A DNA stretch of 12,528 nucleotides from JBOHPP01 sp050731755 (GCA_050731755.1 JBOHPP010000017.1:1-12528); one strand, 5' to 3'. Shown: positions 1-7,406, counted from the stretch's first letter. The notes: generated by a model not told the origin, from the letters alone. Numbers and translations: made by a program.

Positions 1-1
1 G

Positions 2-223
2 GTCTCCAAGGCAGAGGAACAGCAGATCGAGCGGCTTCGTAAGGCGCTCGGCATCCCGACGAAGTCGGGACTGATCCGGCGGGCCCTGCAAGCTCTCGAA
101 GAGCGGGCGGAGAAGGAACGCCTTCGGGGTGAGATCGAGGAATCCGTACGGCGCTGCGCGGCGGCTGATCGGGAGGAGAACCGGACGCTATTCCCAGCCG
201 GCGTCGCCCGCCGCGCCCACTGA
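2..223 (+). CDS. Ribbon-helix-helix-like antitoxin, 3' part (5' end outside window)
   Basis: An open frame enters from the left edge and ends at TGA 221-223, giving 73 visible residues. The protein is short, very charged and largely helical. A segment containing RLRKALGIPTKSGLIRRAL (about visible residues 11-29) looks like the second strand-helix part of a CopG/RHH-type DNA-binding fold, followed by a long Glu/Arg-rich helix and a C-terminal tail ending GVARRAH. Eight bases after its stop comes a MazF/PemK-type toxin reading frame, the classic antitoxin-toxin order and spacing. The antitoxin would bind and neutralise the toxin through its C-terminal tail and repress its own promoter, which lies upstream of this window. 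The start codon cannot be seen. The antitoxin role rests mainly on context; the RHH assignment is by eye. Confidence 0.6.
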   Translation, partial: VSKAEEQQIERLRKALGIPTKSGLIRRALQALEERAEKERLRGEIEESVRRCAAADREENRTLFPAGVARRAH

Positions 224-231
224 ACCCTTAC

Positions 232-521
232 ATGGAGATCAGGCGTGGCTACATCTATGTCGTGGACTTCAATCCGCGCATTCGAACCAAACCGGGGAAG
301 TTCCGGCCGGCCGTGGCGCTTCAATCCGACCTCGTGAACCAAGCCGGCTATCCGTCCAGCGTCGTGGTCCCGGCGAGAGCGGCCTCACCCGGGACTGCGA
401 CTTCCTCGTCGGACAGCTGATCGCAGTGGCCAACGAGTCCTTCCGGCGGGACATCGGCATCCTGCCCGCCGCTTTGATGAACGAACTCGAGCGACGGGTT
501 CGCATCATTCTCGACCTCTGA
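232..521 (+). pseudogene. mazF: MazF/PemK-type mRNA interferase toxin, broken by deletion and frameshift
   Basis: ATG 232 opens a frame with the MazF N-terminus: RRGYIYVVDFNP, then KFRPAVALQSD with the conserved Arg of the loop, then SSVVVP at about residues 42-47. That frame then runs into unrelated residues and stops at 418-420. The MazF C-terminal half continues in another frame from about base 369 (GESGLTRDCDFLVGQ, then a LERRVRIILDL-like end) to TGA 519-521. The two halves meet near 365-380. The usual middle segment after the VVP strand is absent; it carries the catalytic Thr and the strand normally reading like YPLRVRLP. The remnant spans 290 bases, not a multiple of three, against about 330 for an intact gene. 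A single sequencing indel would not remove that segment, so this looks like a real deletion of roughly 50 bases that also shifted the frame. The toxin should be inactive. Family recognition is firm. Confidence 0.8.
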
Positions 522-561
522 CGTTCCTCAGGGCCTTGGGTCCCTGCCCGCCCGTGGATGG

Positions 562-589
562 GAGGGCCGCCGCAGCTGCGGTGGCCCTC
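562..589. terminator. Strong hairpin between convergent units, probable bidirectional terminator
   Basis: A 28-base inverted repeat: gagggcc (562-568) pairs with ggccctc (583-589) and ccgca (570-574) with tgcgg (577-581). The one interruption, 569/582, is a G-U pair in the + strand RNA and an A-C mismatch in the - strand RNA. It lies 40 bases past the toxin remnant stop and 12 bases past the stop of the substrate-binding protein, exactly between convergent genes. In + orientation it is followed by TTCG only, with no real U tract, so the intrinsic-terminator role is inferred from position and stem strength. Confidence 0.6.
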
Positions 590-601
590 TTCGCTGTCGC
601 G

Positions 602-2239
602 TCAGGCCTTATCCAGCCAGACCGAGTGCATGTTGATGAGGCCGGCCGGGATCATCTGGAAGTTCTTCACGTATTTGTGAAAGACCTTCTGCTCGTTGAC
701 GTGGAGCAGGACCACCACCGGCGCGTCCTCCAGGATGGCCTTGACCGCGTCGTCGTAGTACTTCTTCCGCTTCTTGAAGTCGTTCTCGCCCCGCGCCAGC
801 TCGACGGCGCGGTCGAAGTCCTTGTTGACCCACCGGCCGGCGTTCCAGGTCTCTCCGGAGTGGAGTTCCGGGTAGATGGTCTCGTCGGGGTCGAGATCGG
901 CGTCCCACTGGAGCGTCACCAGGTCCCACTGCCGCTCCTGCAGCCAGCGCCGGCGGAACGTCGGGGCGTCGGCCAGCTCGATCTTCACCTTGACCCCGAT
1001 CTTGGCCAGCTGGGCCTGGATGACCTCGGACCGGCGGGGCGCCGTTCCGGTGTTGGGGCTGAGGAGCAGTACCTCGCGCCCGTCGTACTTGGCCTGCTTC
1101 ATGAGGGCCTTGGCCTGCTCGAGGTCGAAGTACTGCCCGTTCTTGCCGCTCTCGAAGGCCGGGTCGTAGAAGCCCCCCATCGGCGGGGAGATGGGGCCGT
1201 GGGCCACGATGCCCTCGCCGAACTCGACCCGCTCCAGGATCTCCTTGCGGTCGATGGCGAAGGCCACCGCCTTGCGCAGGGCCTTGTCGCTGAACGGCTC
1301 CTTGGCCAGGTTCATGTGCATGCACTGCCAGTTGCCGCCCACCGCGGTGAAGACATCGAGCTTGGGATCCCGGCGCAGATCGGCGACGAACTGGGGCGAG
1401 ACGCTGTTGATGCCGTCCACCTCGCCCGTCTTCACGGCGGCCACCAGCGTGGAGGGCTCGATGATGAACTTGATCAGCACCTTGTCGAGGTAGGGCAGCT
1501 TCCCACCAGTCGCGTCCGTCTCCCAGTAGTTGGGGTAACGCTCGAGCAGGATGTAGTCGCTCTCTTTCCACTCCGCGAACTTGAAGGGACCGGTGCCGAC
1601 GGGCTGGCGACCGTACGCCTTGCCCCGCTCGGTGACGGCCCGTGGATTCAAGATGGTGGCCGCGCGCCCCGTGGACCCGGTGAAGGCCACGCGCAGGAAG
1701 GGGTAGGGCTTGGTGAAGTGGAGCTTCACGGTGTGCGAGTCCGGCGTCTCGATCGCCTCCAGGAGCTCCAGCTTCCAGGCGTGGATGGGCGCCTGGTTCT
1801 TGTCCTTGACCCGCTCCAGGTTCCACTTGATGTCGGCGGCCGTGAGCGGATCGCCGTTGTGGAAGGTGACGCCTTTGTGGAGCCGGAAGACGTGGACGCG
1901 GTCGCCCTGGATTTCCCACTCCCGGGCCAGCTCGGGCTTGAAGTCGACAGACTTGCCGTCGGGCGAGGTGATCTTCAGGAGCCCGTTGTAGATGTTGTTG
2001 TGGATCGCGCAGGCCACGATGAACGTGGTGTTGTGGGCATCCAGCGTGTCGATGTTGCTGAAGCTGCCGATCTTGATGGTGCCGCCGCGCCGGGGCTGCT
2101 GAGCCCGGGCCAGGTCGGGCAGGGTGAGCGCTCCGGCCAGCCCGGCCGTCGACCAGCCGAGAATACGGAGCGCTTCCCGGCGGTTGACCTCCTCGCGCAA
2201 AAGTTCGCGGACGACCTCGAATCCATCCCGACTCTTCAT
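602..2239 (-). CDS. Periplasmic substrate-binding protein of a peptide-type ABC importer (SBP family 5)
   Basis: 545 residues, normal length for the DppA/OppA/NikA-type family 5 binding proteins. The N-terminus carries a twin-arginine-like motif (NRREALRILG, R20-R21), a hydrophobic stretch at about 26-42 and an AxA-type cleavage site (LARA, about 43-46, followed by QQP), so export by the Tat route is likely. The mature part begins GGTIKIG, and FRLHKGVTFHNGDPLTAADIKW (about 117-138) is the family 5 signature region; PVGTGPFKF and AVAFAIDRKEIL are further family blocks. It captures the ligand outside the membrane and delivers it to the permease pair encoded upstream. The ATG at 2237-2239 has an excellent Shine-Dalgarno. 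It is the last gene of the operon, 52 bases after the dppF-like gene. Ligand identity cannot be read from sequence: peptides are the default, but family members also bind nickel, glutathione, opines and plant compounds. Confidence 0.93.
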   Translation of the reverse strand: MKSRDGFEVVRELLREEVNRREALRILGWSTAGLAGALTLPDLARAQQPRRGGTIKIGSFSNIDTLDAHNTTFIVACAIHNNIYNGLLKITSPDGKSVDFKPELAREWEIQGDRVHVFRLHKGVTFHNGDPLTAADIKWNLERVKDKNQAPIHAWKLELLEAIETPDSHTVKLHFTKPYPFLRVAFTGSTGRAATILNPRAVTERGKAYGRQPVGTGPFKFAEWKESDYILLERYPNYWETDATGGKLPYLDKVLIKFIIEPSTLVAAVKTGEVDGINSVSPQFVADLRRDPKLDVFTAVGGNWQCMHMNLAKEPFSDKALRKAVAFAIDRKEILERVEFGEGIVAHGPISPPMGGFYDPAFESGKNGQYFDLEQAKALMKQAKYDGREVLLLSPNTGTAPRRSEVIQAQLAKIGVKVKIELADAPTFRRRWLQERQWDLVTLQWDADLDPDETIYPELHSGETWNAGRWVNKDFDRAVELARGENDFKKRKKYYDDAVKAILEDAPVVVLLHVNEQKVFHKYVKNFQMIPAGLINMHSVWLDKA

Positions 2240-2243
2240 GCTG

Positions 2244-2254
2244 ACCTCCTCCTT
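2244..2254 (-). promoter_or_regulatory. Shine-Dalgarno of the substrate-binding protein gene
   Basis: Read on the - strand, aaggaggaggt lies 4 bases before the ATG at 2239 and contains the full aaggagg complement to 16S rRNA. It is the strongest ribosome binding site in the window, fitting the excess of binding protein over transporter common in such systems, and it fixes the start. Confidence 0.85.
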
Positions 2255-2264
2255 GCTGATAGCT

Positions 2265-2276
2265 ACCGCGCGCGGT
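2265..2276. repeat. 12-bp perfect palindrome accgcgcgcggt in the dppF-SBP gap
   Basis: accgcgcgcggt equals its own reverse complement. It sits in the 52-base gap between the dppF-like stop and the binding-protein Shine-Dalgarno. It could fold as a small RNA stem that protects the 3' segment of the message, as happens in other binding-protein operons, or it could be a chance product of high GC. Role unproven. Confidence 0.3.
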
Positions 2277-2291
2277 TCGTGGGCGCGCAGA

Positions 2292-3284
2292 TCAGTTGTA
2301 GAGATGACACGCCACGGCGTGCCCGGACTCTTCCTCCCGGAGCGTGGGCTCCTCCTCCTGACAGCGATCGAAGCGGAATGGGCAGCGACTGGCGAACCGG
2401 CACCCCCGCGGGAGATCGATCGGGCTGGGCAGCTCGCCTTCCAGCAGCCGCGCCGGCTGATCGAAGATCGAGGCCGAGCCGTCGCCGACGGTGGGGATCG
2501 CCGCCATGAGCGCCTGGGTGTAGGGATGCAGAGGGCGCTTGAAGACCTCGTGCGCCGGGGCCACCTCCACCAGCGCGCCCAGGTACATGACCGCCACCCG
2601 ATGGCTCACGAAGCGGATCACGCCGAGATCGTGAGAGACGAAGAGGTACGCGAGATGCAGCCGCTCCCGGAGGTCAACGAACAGGTTCAGGATTTGGGCC
2701 CGGACCGACACGTCCAGCGCCGAGACCGCCTCGTCGGCCACGATGAGCCGCGGCCCCACGGCCAGGGCTCGGGCGATGCCCACGCGCTGGCGCTGGCCGC
2801 CGGAGAGCTCGTGCGGATAGCGGTCGGCGTGCTCGGGCTGGAGCCCGACCATGTCGAGGAGCGCCTGGACCCGGGCGCCGACGCCGGCACGCCCGGCCAG
2901 GCGGTGGACGAGGATCGGCTCGCCGACGATCCGGCCCACCGTCATCCGCGGGTTCAAGGACGCATAGGGATCCTGGAAGACGATCTGGGCTTTGCGCCGG
3001 AAGGGCAAGAGCTGCCGCGACACGAGGCTGGTGATGTCCTGCCCCTCGAAGAAGATGCGCCCGCTGGTGGGCTCGATGGCGCGCAGGATGAGGCGCCCGG
3101 TGGTGGTCTTGCCGCATCCGCTCTCGCCTACCAGCCCCAGCGTCTCGCCGGGCTGGATCGCAAAGCTCACACCGTCCACCGCGCGCACCGCCCGAGCCGG
3201 TTGGCCCGGCAGCAGCCGCGCCAGCCCGCTCCGTTGGAGCGGGAAGTGCTTGACCAGATCGCGCACCTCGAGCAGCGGCGCCAT
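2292..3284 (-). CDS. dppF: Peptide-type ABC transporter ATPase, DppF/OppF-like
   Basis: 330 residues, usual length. Walker A GESGCGKT at 53-60, Q-loop in VFQDP (about 102-106), signature LSGGQ at 160-164, Walker B IVADEA at 181-186 with catalytic Glu185, D-loop SALD, switch His218. The C-terminal oligopeptide-transporter extension holds C295, C301, C308 and C326, in the pattern that binds an iron-sulfur cluster in some homologues. After the Walker B Glu the usual Pro is Ala (ADEAVSALD rather than ADEPVSALD), a mild substitution. The frame runs upstream past this point, but homology begins at MAPLLEVRDLVKHFP. That ATG (3282-3284) overlaps the preceding stop by one base (TGATG) and has a ggaga sequence upstream, so translation is coupled. 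It pairs with the DppD-like ATPase to drive import through the two permeases. Confidence 0.93.
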   Translation of the reverse strand: MAPLLEVRDLVKHFPLQRSGLARLLPGQPARAVRAVDGVSFAIQPGETLGLVGESGCGKTTTGRLILRAIEPTSGRIFFEGQDITSLVSRQLLPFRRKAQIVFQDPYASLNPRMTVGRIVGEPILVHRLAGRAGVGARVQALLDMVGLQPEHADRYPHELSGGQRQRVGIARALAVGPRLIVADEAVSALDVSVRAQILNLFVDLRERLHLAYLFVSHDLGVIRFVSHRVAVMYLGALVEVAPAHEVFKRPLHPYTQALMAAIPTVGDGSASIFDQPARLLEGELPSPIDLPRGCRFASRCPFRFDRCQEEEPTLREEESGHAVACHLYN

Positions 3285-4267
3285 CACGCGCTCTCCGCGC
3301 CGACGAGATGGCAGGCGGCGCGGTGCCCGGGCCCTACGGCCCGGAGCCGCGGCTCTTCGTAGGCGCAGCGGGGCTCGGCTACCGGGCAGCGGGGATGAAA
3401 CCGGCAGCCGCGAGGGATCGCGGTGAGCCCGGGCATCACGCCCCGGATGGAGCCGAGCCGCTCGGCCCCTTCCGCTCGGGGAAGGCAGGCGATCAGCCCT
3501 CGCGTGTAGGGATGGGCCGGCGCGTCGAAGATGCGGCCGATGGGCGCCTCCTCGACGATCTTCCCCGCATACATCACCAGCACGCGGTGACACATCTGCG
3601 AGATGATTCCCAGGTCGTGGGACACCAGGAGGACGGCCACGCCCATCTCGCGCGCCAGACGGCGGATCAGCGCCAGGACCTGGGCCTGGATGGTCACGTC
3701 GAGCGCGGTGGTCGGCTCGTCGGCGAACAGCAGGCTCGGCACGCACGAGATCCCCATGCCGATCATGGCCCGCTGGGCCATCCCACCACTGAACTGATGC
3801 GGGTAGTCGCGCGCCCGCAGCGCCGCCGACGGGATTCCCACCCGTGAGAGGATCTCGACCACGCGCTCGCGGAGCGTCCGCCGTCGCTCGGGCAGATGCA
3901 GCGCCATCGCTTCCAGGAGCTGATCGCCCACGCGGAAGACGGGGTTCAGCGAGCCTCCCGGATTCTGGAAAATCATGGCGATGTCCTTGCCGCGGATGCG
4001 GGTCAGCGCCGCGTCGTCCAGGGCCAGGAGATCCCGGCCCTTGAACCGGACGTGGCCGGCGATCCGGCCGGGCGGGCAGCGGATCAGCCGGAGAATCGCC
4101 TCGGAGGTCAGCGACTTTCCGGCGCCCGACTCCCCCACCAGCCCCACGATCTCGCCGCGCCCGACGTCGAAGCTGACCCCGTCCACCGCGCGGAGAGCCC
4201 CGCCGTCGCCCCCGAACTCCACGGTGAGGTCGCGGACCTCGAGCAGGGGCTCGGTCGCGGTCGTCAT
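3284..4267 (-). CDS. dppD: Peptide-type ABC transporter ATPase, DppD/OppD-like
   Basis: 327 residues. Walker A GESGAGKS at 45-52, Q-loop FQNP at 100-103, signature FSGGM at 159-163 (the LSGGQ variant common in DppD/OppD), Walker B LLFADEP at 179-185 with Glu184, TTALD D-loop, switch His217. The C-terminal extension has the CRFHPRCP block with C288, C294, C301 and C319; this four-Cys pattern ligates a 4Fe-4S cluster in some structurally studied homologues. The ATG (4265-4267) overlaps the stop of the dppC-like gene in an ATGA junction, indicating coupled translation. A longer reading frame extends upstream into dppC, but that part is a shadow with no homology. The protein forms the cytoplasmic ATPase heterodimer with the DppF-like subunit. 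Confidence 0.93.
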   Translation of the reverse strand: MTTATEPLLEVRDLTVEFGGDGGALRAVDGVSFDVGRGEIVGLVGESGAGKSLTSEAILRLIRCPPGRIAGHVRFKGRDLLALDDAALTRIRGKDIAMIFQNPGGSLNPVFRVGDQLLEAMALHLPERRRTLRERVVEILSRVGIPSAALRARDYPHQFSGGMAQRAMIGMGISCVPSLLFADEPTTALDVTIQAQVLALIRRLAREMGVAVLLVSHDLGIISQMCHRVLVMYAGKIVEEAPIGRIFDAPAHPYTRGLIACLPRAEGAERLGSIRGVMPGLTAIPRGCRFHPRCPVAEPRCAYEEPRLRAVGPGHRAACHLVGAESA

Positions 4268-5181
4268 CGCTTGAGCCGCGGGTCGAGGGTGTCGCGGAGG
4301 CCATCGCCGAAGAGGTTCAGCCCCACCACCGTGATCATCAGGGCGATGCCCGGGATCGTCGACACGTGGGGCGCCATGACGATGAAGTTGCGCCCCTCGG
4401 CGATCATCGATCCCCATACCGGGGTGGGCGGAGGCGGGCCCAGGCCCAGAAACGACAGTCCGGCCTCGGTGATGATCGCCCCGGACACGCGCAAGGCGGC
4501 CTGGACGATGACCGGGGCCAGGATGTTGGGCAGCACGTGGCGGAACATGATAGGGAGGTTCCGCACCCCGACCAGGCGCGCCGCCTCGATGTAGGGTTCC
4601 TCCTTGACGGCCAGCACGTCGCCCCGGGTCACCCGGGCGAAGGGGGCGATGAAGCCGACGGCGACCGCGATGATCACGTTGCGGACGCCGAAGCCCATGA
4701 TGGCCATCATGGCGATGGCCAGGATGATGATGGGGAAGGCAAAGAGCCCGTCCATGACCCGCATGATGGCGGCGTCCACGACGCCGCCGTAGTAGCCGGC
4801 GACGAGGCCGAGCGTGACGCCGATGACGAGAGCCAGCAGCACGGCCACGATGCCGACCACCAGCGCGATGCGGGCGCCGTAGATGATGCGGCTCAGCATG
4901 TCCCGGCCGAAGCTGTCCGTCCCCGCCCAGTGCGCCCACGAAGGGCCGGCCAGCGGTGCGCCCGCGCCCTGAGCCAGGGGGTCGTAGGGGGCGAGCACGC
5001 CGGCGAACAGCGCCATGGCCACCATGCCGAGGAACACGGCGAGGCCGAACACGGCGCCGCGATTGCGCGCGAACCGGCGCCACCACACCCCCACCCCCGC
5101 CCGCACGCCGCCGGGCACCGCGACGGCTGTCGGCGGCAGCGAGGCCCGGAGGGTCAGGTCATCGGCGTCGAGTGATCGCAC
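4264..5181 (-). CDS. dppC: Peptide-type ABC transporter permease, DppC/OppC-like
   Basis: 305 residues starting at GTG (5179-5181). A soluble N-terminus of about 38 residues leads into WRRFARNRGAVFGLAVF, the OppC_N-type first membrane segment (about 43-64). The binding-protein-dependent permease domain follows, with the typical GTDSFGRDMLSRIIYGAR block (87-104), membrane segments near 105-130, 145-165, 168-188 and 272-292, and the cytoplasmic EAA loop at about 199-220 (EAARLVGVRNLPIMFRHVLP) that docks onto the ATPases. AGLSFLGLG at 240-248 is a family hallmark. It starts 9 bases after the dppB-like stop and overlaps the next ATPase gene by 4 bases. No good Shine-Dalgarno is seen, so reinitiation after dppB is likely. 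Confidence 0.92.
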   Translation of the reverse strand: MRSLDADDLTLRASLPPTAVAVPGGVRAGVGVWWRRFARNRGAVFGLAVFLGMVAMALFAGVLAPYDPLAQGAGAPLAGPSWAHWAGTDSFGRDMLSRIIYGARIALVVGIVAVLLALVIGVTLGLVAGYYGGVVDAAIMRVMDGLFAFPIIILAIAMMAIMGFGVRNVIIAVAVGFIAPFARVTRGDVLAVKEEPYIEAARLVGVRNLPIMFRHVLPNILAPVIVQAALRVSGAIITEAGLSFLGLGPPPPTPVWGSMIAEGRNFIVMAPHVSTIPGIALMITVVGLNLFGDGLRDTLDPRLKR

Positions 5182-5190
5182 CGTCCGGCC

Positions 5191-6135
5191 TCACGCCACG
5201 CGGATCTTGGGGTTGAGGAACCCGTAGGCCACGTCCACGGCCAGGTTGATGGCGACGACCAAGAGCACGCCCAGCAGGATGGCCCCCTGCACCACCTGGT
5301 AGTCGCGGATCAGGATGGCGCTCACGGTGAGGCGACCCAGCCCGGGAATGGCGAAGACAGTCTCGGTGAGCACGGCCCCGCCCAACAGCGTGCCGAACTG
5401 CAGCCCGATCACCGTCACCACCGGGATCAGTGCGTTGGCCAGCGCGTGCCGGTACACCAGCGCCGACTGCCGTACGCCCTTGGCCCGGGCCGCCTTGATG
5501 TAGTCCTGGTCGAGGACCTCCAGCAGGCTCGAGCGGATAATGCGGGCGACCAGGCCCGAGAAGAACGTGCCCAGCGTGACGGCGGGCAGCACGAGCCGCC
5601 ACAGCGCTTGTCCAAGATCCTGCCAGGGAGCGACGTAGCCCATGGCCGGGAACCAGCCGAGATACACGCTGAAGATCCAGATGAGGATGATGCCCTTCCA
5701 GAAGCTCGGCATGGAGTAGACGAGGATAGCGAACGTCATCGAGCCCCAATCGAGCGGGCTGTCCTTCCGCATGGCGGCGACGATGCCGGAAGGAACGGCG
5801 ACGAGGACTCCGACGATCACGCTGGCCACGACGAGGACCAGGGTCGGAACGAAGGCGTCCCAGAGGAGCACGCTCACGCGCTGGTGATTGAGGTAGGAGT
5901 ACCCGAAGTCGCCGCGCAGGACGTTCTGCATCCAGATCAGGTACTGGAGGACGACGGAGCGATCCAGGCCGAGCGTGGCCCGGAGCTGGCGGTAGGCCTC
6001 CTCCGTGTACTCGTCGCCCAGCATGATGAGCACGGGGTCGCCGGGGATCAGTCGCATGAGGGCGAAGATGATCACCGAGACGATCAACAGGACGCCGAGC
6101 GTCTGTCCGATCCGGGAGAGCGTGAAGCGGAGCAC
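5191..6135 (-). CDS. dppB: Peptide-type ABC transporter permease, DppB/OppB-like
   Basis: 314 residues starting at GTG (6133-6135). The N-terminal segment LSRIGQTLGVLLIVSVIIF is the usual first helix, followed by LIPGDPVLIMLG and the conserved LGLDRSVVLQYLIW and GDFGYSY blocks. Further membrane segments lie near 95-120, 133-158, 178-199, 231-257 and 283-303. The EAA loop is at about 211-238 (DYIKAARAKGVRQSALVYRH and after). It forms the heterodimeric membrane channel with the DppC-like subunit. The start is 24 bases after the amidohydrolase stop. The bases just before the GTG are C-rich (ccggccctcctcc on the - strand) and show no Shine-Dalgarno, so initiation probably depends on upstream translation. 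No ATG is available near the homologous start. Confidence 0.92.
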   Translation of the reverse strand: MLRFTLSRIGQTLGVLLIVSVIIFALMRLIPGDPVLIMLGDEYTEEAYRQLRATLGLDRSVVLQYLIWMQNVLRGDFGYSYLNHQRVSVLLWDAFVPTLVLVVASVIVGVLVAVPSGIVAAMRKDSPLDWGSMTFAILVYSMPSFWKGIILIWIFSVYLGWFPAMGYVAPWQDLGQALWRLVLPAVTLGTFFSGLVARIIRSSLLEVLDQDYIKAARAKGVRQSALVYRHALANALIPVVTVIGLQFGTLLGGAVLTETVFAIPGLGRLTVSAILIRDYQVVQGAILLGVLLVVAINLAVDVAYGFLNPKIRVA

Positions 6136-6159
6136 GGAGGAGGGCCGGGGCGGGGCTCG

Positions 6160-7323
6160 CTAGCGGCGCGGCACCGCACGAGGGTAGAGCCGCGCGCAGT
6201 TGTCCCAGAGGATCTTGGCCTTCGTCTTGTCGCCCACGCCCTCCAGGGCGACGAACTCGTTGATCGCGTCGGGGAAGAGCCCGTCCGAGTGCGGGTAGTC
6301 GGTGGAGACGACGATGTTGTCGTCCCCCACCGCCTCCACCACCTGCCGCAGCACCTTCTCGTCGGCGTCGGTGGCCACGAAGCACTGGCGGAAGAAGTAC
6401 TCGCTCGGCCGGGCGCCGATCTTGACGTCAGAGCCCGGGCCGAACTTCTCCCACGCCTCGTCGAGCCGCCACAACCACCAGGGCAGCCAGCCGCAGGTGC
6501 CCTCGAGGAAGGCGCACCTCAGCCCGGCGTGGCGTTCGAGCACGCCGCCGGCGGCCAGGCTGGCGAAGGCCAGCATGAGCTCCATGGGGTTGCGGGCGGC
6601 CACGCCGATCACGCGGCCATTGGGATGATCGAGGTAGCGCCGGGCGATGTCATCGCGGAGCGACGACATGCCGGTGGGGTGGAAGCCGACCGGAACGCCA
6701 AGCTCCTCGATGGTGTCCCAGAGCGGCTCGAAGTCGGGATCGTGGACGTGACGCCCGTTGATCGGGTTGGGGTTCCCGATCACGGCGACGGCGCGCAGCT
6801 CGCGCACGGCGCGCCGGGCCTCGCGGGCGGCGAGCTCGATGTCGTGGAACGCGACCTGGGCGGCGAACTTGAGGCGGGTCGGATCGGCCCGGCAGTAATC
6901 AGAGGTCCAATTGTTGTGGGCCCGGGCCAGGGCGTCGGCCAGCGCCGGGTCGAGGTCGTCGTGCATCTGCACCTGCCGGCCCCGCGTGCCGTAGAGGATG
7001 GCAACATCAATCCCCTCGATATCCATGGCCTGCAGGTGGGACTGGGCGTCATAACCGCGGGCGATCGCGACCTCGTTATGCGGATGCTTGGCCACGGTGC
7101 GACGGTAGAGATCGGCGCCGGCGCGGGCCGAGGCCGGGCGCATCGTCATTTCGGCGATCGCCAGATCACCGATGCGGATCGTTGGCTGGTTGGGCGATCC
7201 TTCGGCCGCGCGGATGAAGCGGGGCGCGAACTTCCGGAAGGGCTCGTCCAGGTAGCGGAGCCAGAGGTCGTCCGGCTCCATCGCGTGGAGATCACTGTCC
7301 ATCACCTTGAACCCGTTCTTCAT
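6160..7323 (-). CDS. Amidohydrolase family 2 (TIM-barrel metal-dependent hydrolase/decarboxylase)
   Basis: 387 residues. The N-terminus MDSDLHAMEP (8-17) carries the strand-1 metal-binding D-x-D-x-H motif (D9, D11, H13) of amidohydrolase_2 proteins. GFHPTGMS (213-220) supplies the central His, and VVSTDYPHSDGLFP (338-351) supplies the strand-8 Asp342 with the neighbouring YPHSD block common in this family. No signal peptide, so cytoplasmic. Such enzymes hydrolyse C-N/C-O bonds or decarboxylate small aromatic and related acids, and the substrate cannot be read here. It is the first gene of the operon with the peptide-type importer, which suggests it processes an imported compound. The ATG 7321-7323 is chosen because a gaggag Shine-Dalgarno lies 7 bases upstream, homology starts there, and the longer frame upstream would run through the promoter. 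Confidence 0.88.
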   Translation of the reverse strand: MKNGFKVMDSDLHAMEPDDLWLRYLDEPFRKFAPRFIRAAEGSPNQPTIRIGDLAIAEMTMRPASARAGADLYRRTVAKHPHNEVAIARGYDAQSHLQAMDIEGIDVAILYGTRGRQVQMHDDLDPALADALARAHNNWTSDYCRADPTRLKFAAQVAFHDIELAAREARRAVRELRAVAVIGNPNPINGRHVHDPDFEPLWDTIEELGVPVGFHPTGMSSLRDDIARRYLDHPNGRVIGVAARNPMELMLAFASLAAGGVLERHAGLRCAFLEGTCGWLPWWLWRLDEAWEKFGPGSDVKIGARPSEYFFRQCFVATDADEKVLRQVVEAVGDDNIVVSTDYPHSDGLFPDAINEFVALEGVGDKTKAKILWDNCARLYPRAVPRR

Positions 7324-7330
7324 GCCACCA

Positions 7331-7336
7331 CTCCTC
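7331..7336 (-). promoter_or_regulatory. Shine-Dalgarno of the amidohydrolase gene
   Basis: On the - strand gaggag is followed by 7 bases and then the ATG at 7323. It fixes the start 25 codons inside the longest frame. Confidence 0.75.
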
Positions 7337-7377
7337 GGGCGTCCTGCGTCACCGTCCAGGACGGGCTGGGTGCGGCG

Positions 7378-7406
7378 AGAGTAGGGCCGACGGGGCATGA
7401 GGTCAA
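7378..7406 (-). promoter_or_regulatory. Sigma70-type promoter of the amidohydrolase-importer operon
   Basis: Read on the - strand: -35 TTGACC (7406-7401, five of six to TTGACA), a 17-base spacer, then -10 TACTCT (7383-7378, keeping the essential TA...T). Transcription would start near 7371 and leave an untranslated leader of about 48 bases before the ATG at 7323. That leader contains a small inverted repeat, gtcctg (7341-7346) with caggac (7357-7362), whose role is unknown. Found by eye, but spacing and position are ideal. Confidence 0.65.

Noticed and set aside
536..2509. 657-codon open frame on the + strand opposite the substrate-binding protein
   Set aside because: It lies antisense to a well-recognised family 5 binding protein; its composition (His, Asp, Val and Leu-rich with no family motif) is that of a GC-rich shadow frame.
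3285..4304. Upstream extension of the dppF-like frame giving a 670-residue product
   Set aside because: The extra N-terminus lies over dppD in another frame, is Arg/Gly/Pro-rich and lacks ABC motifs; homology starts at the ATG at 3284.
4268..5086. Upstream extension of the dppD-like frame giving a 600-residue product
   Set aside because: Shadow of dppC; the ATPase begins at the ATG in the ATGA overlap at 4267.
7324..7398. 25-codon N-terminal extension of the amidohydrolase
   Set aside because: It would run through the predicted promoter and the Shine-Dalgarno; the extra residues are not like the family.
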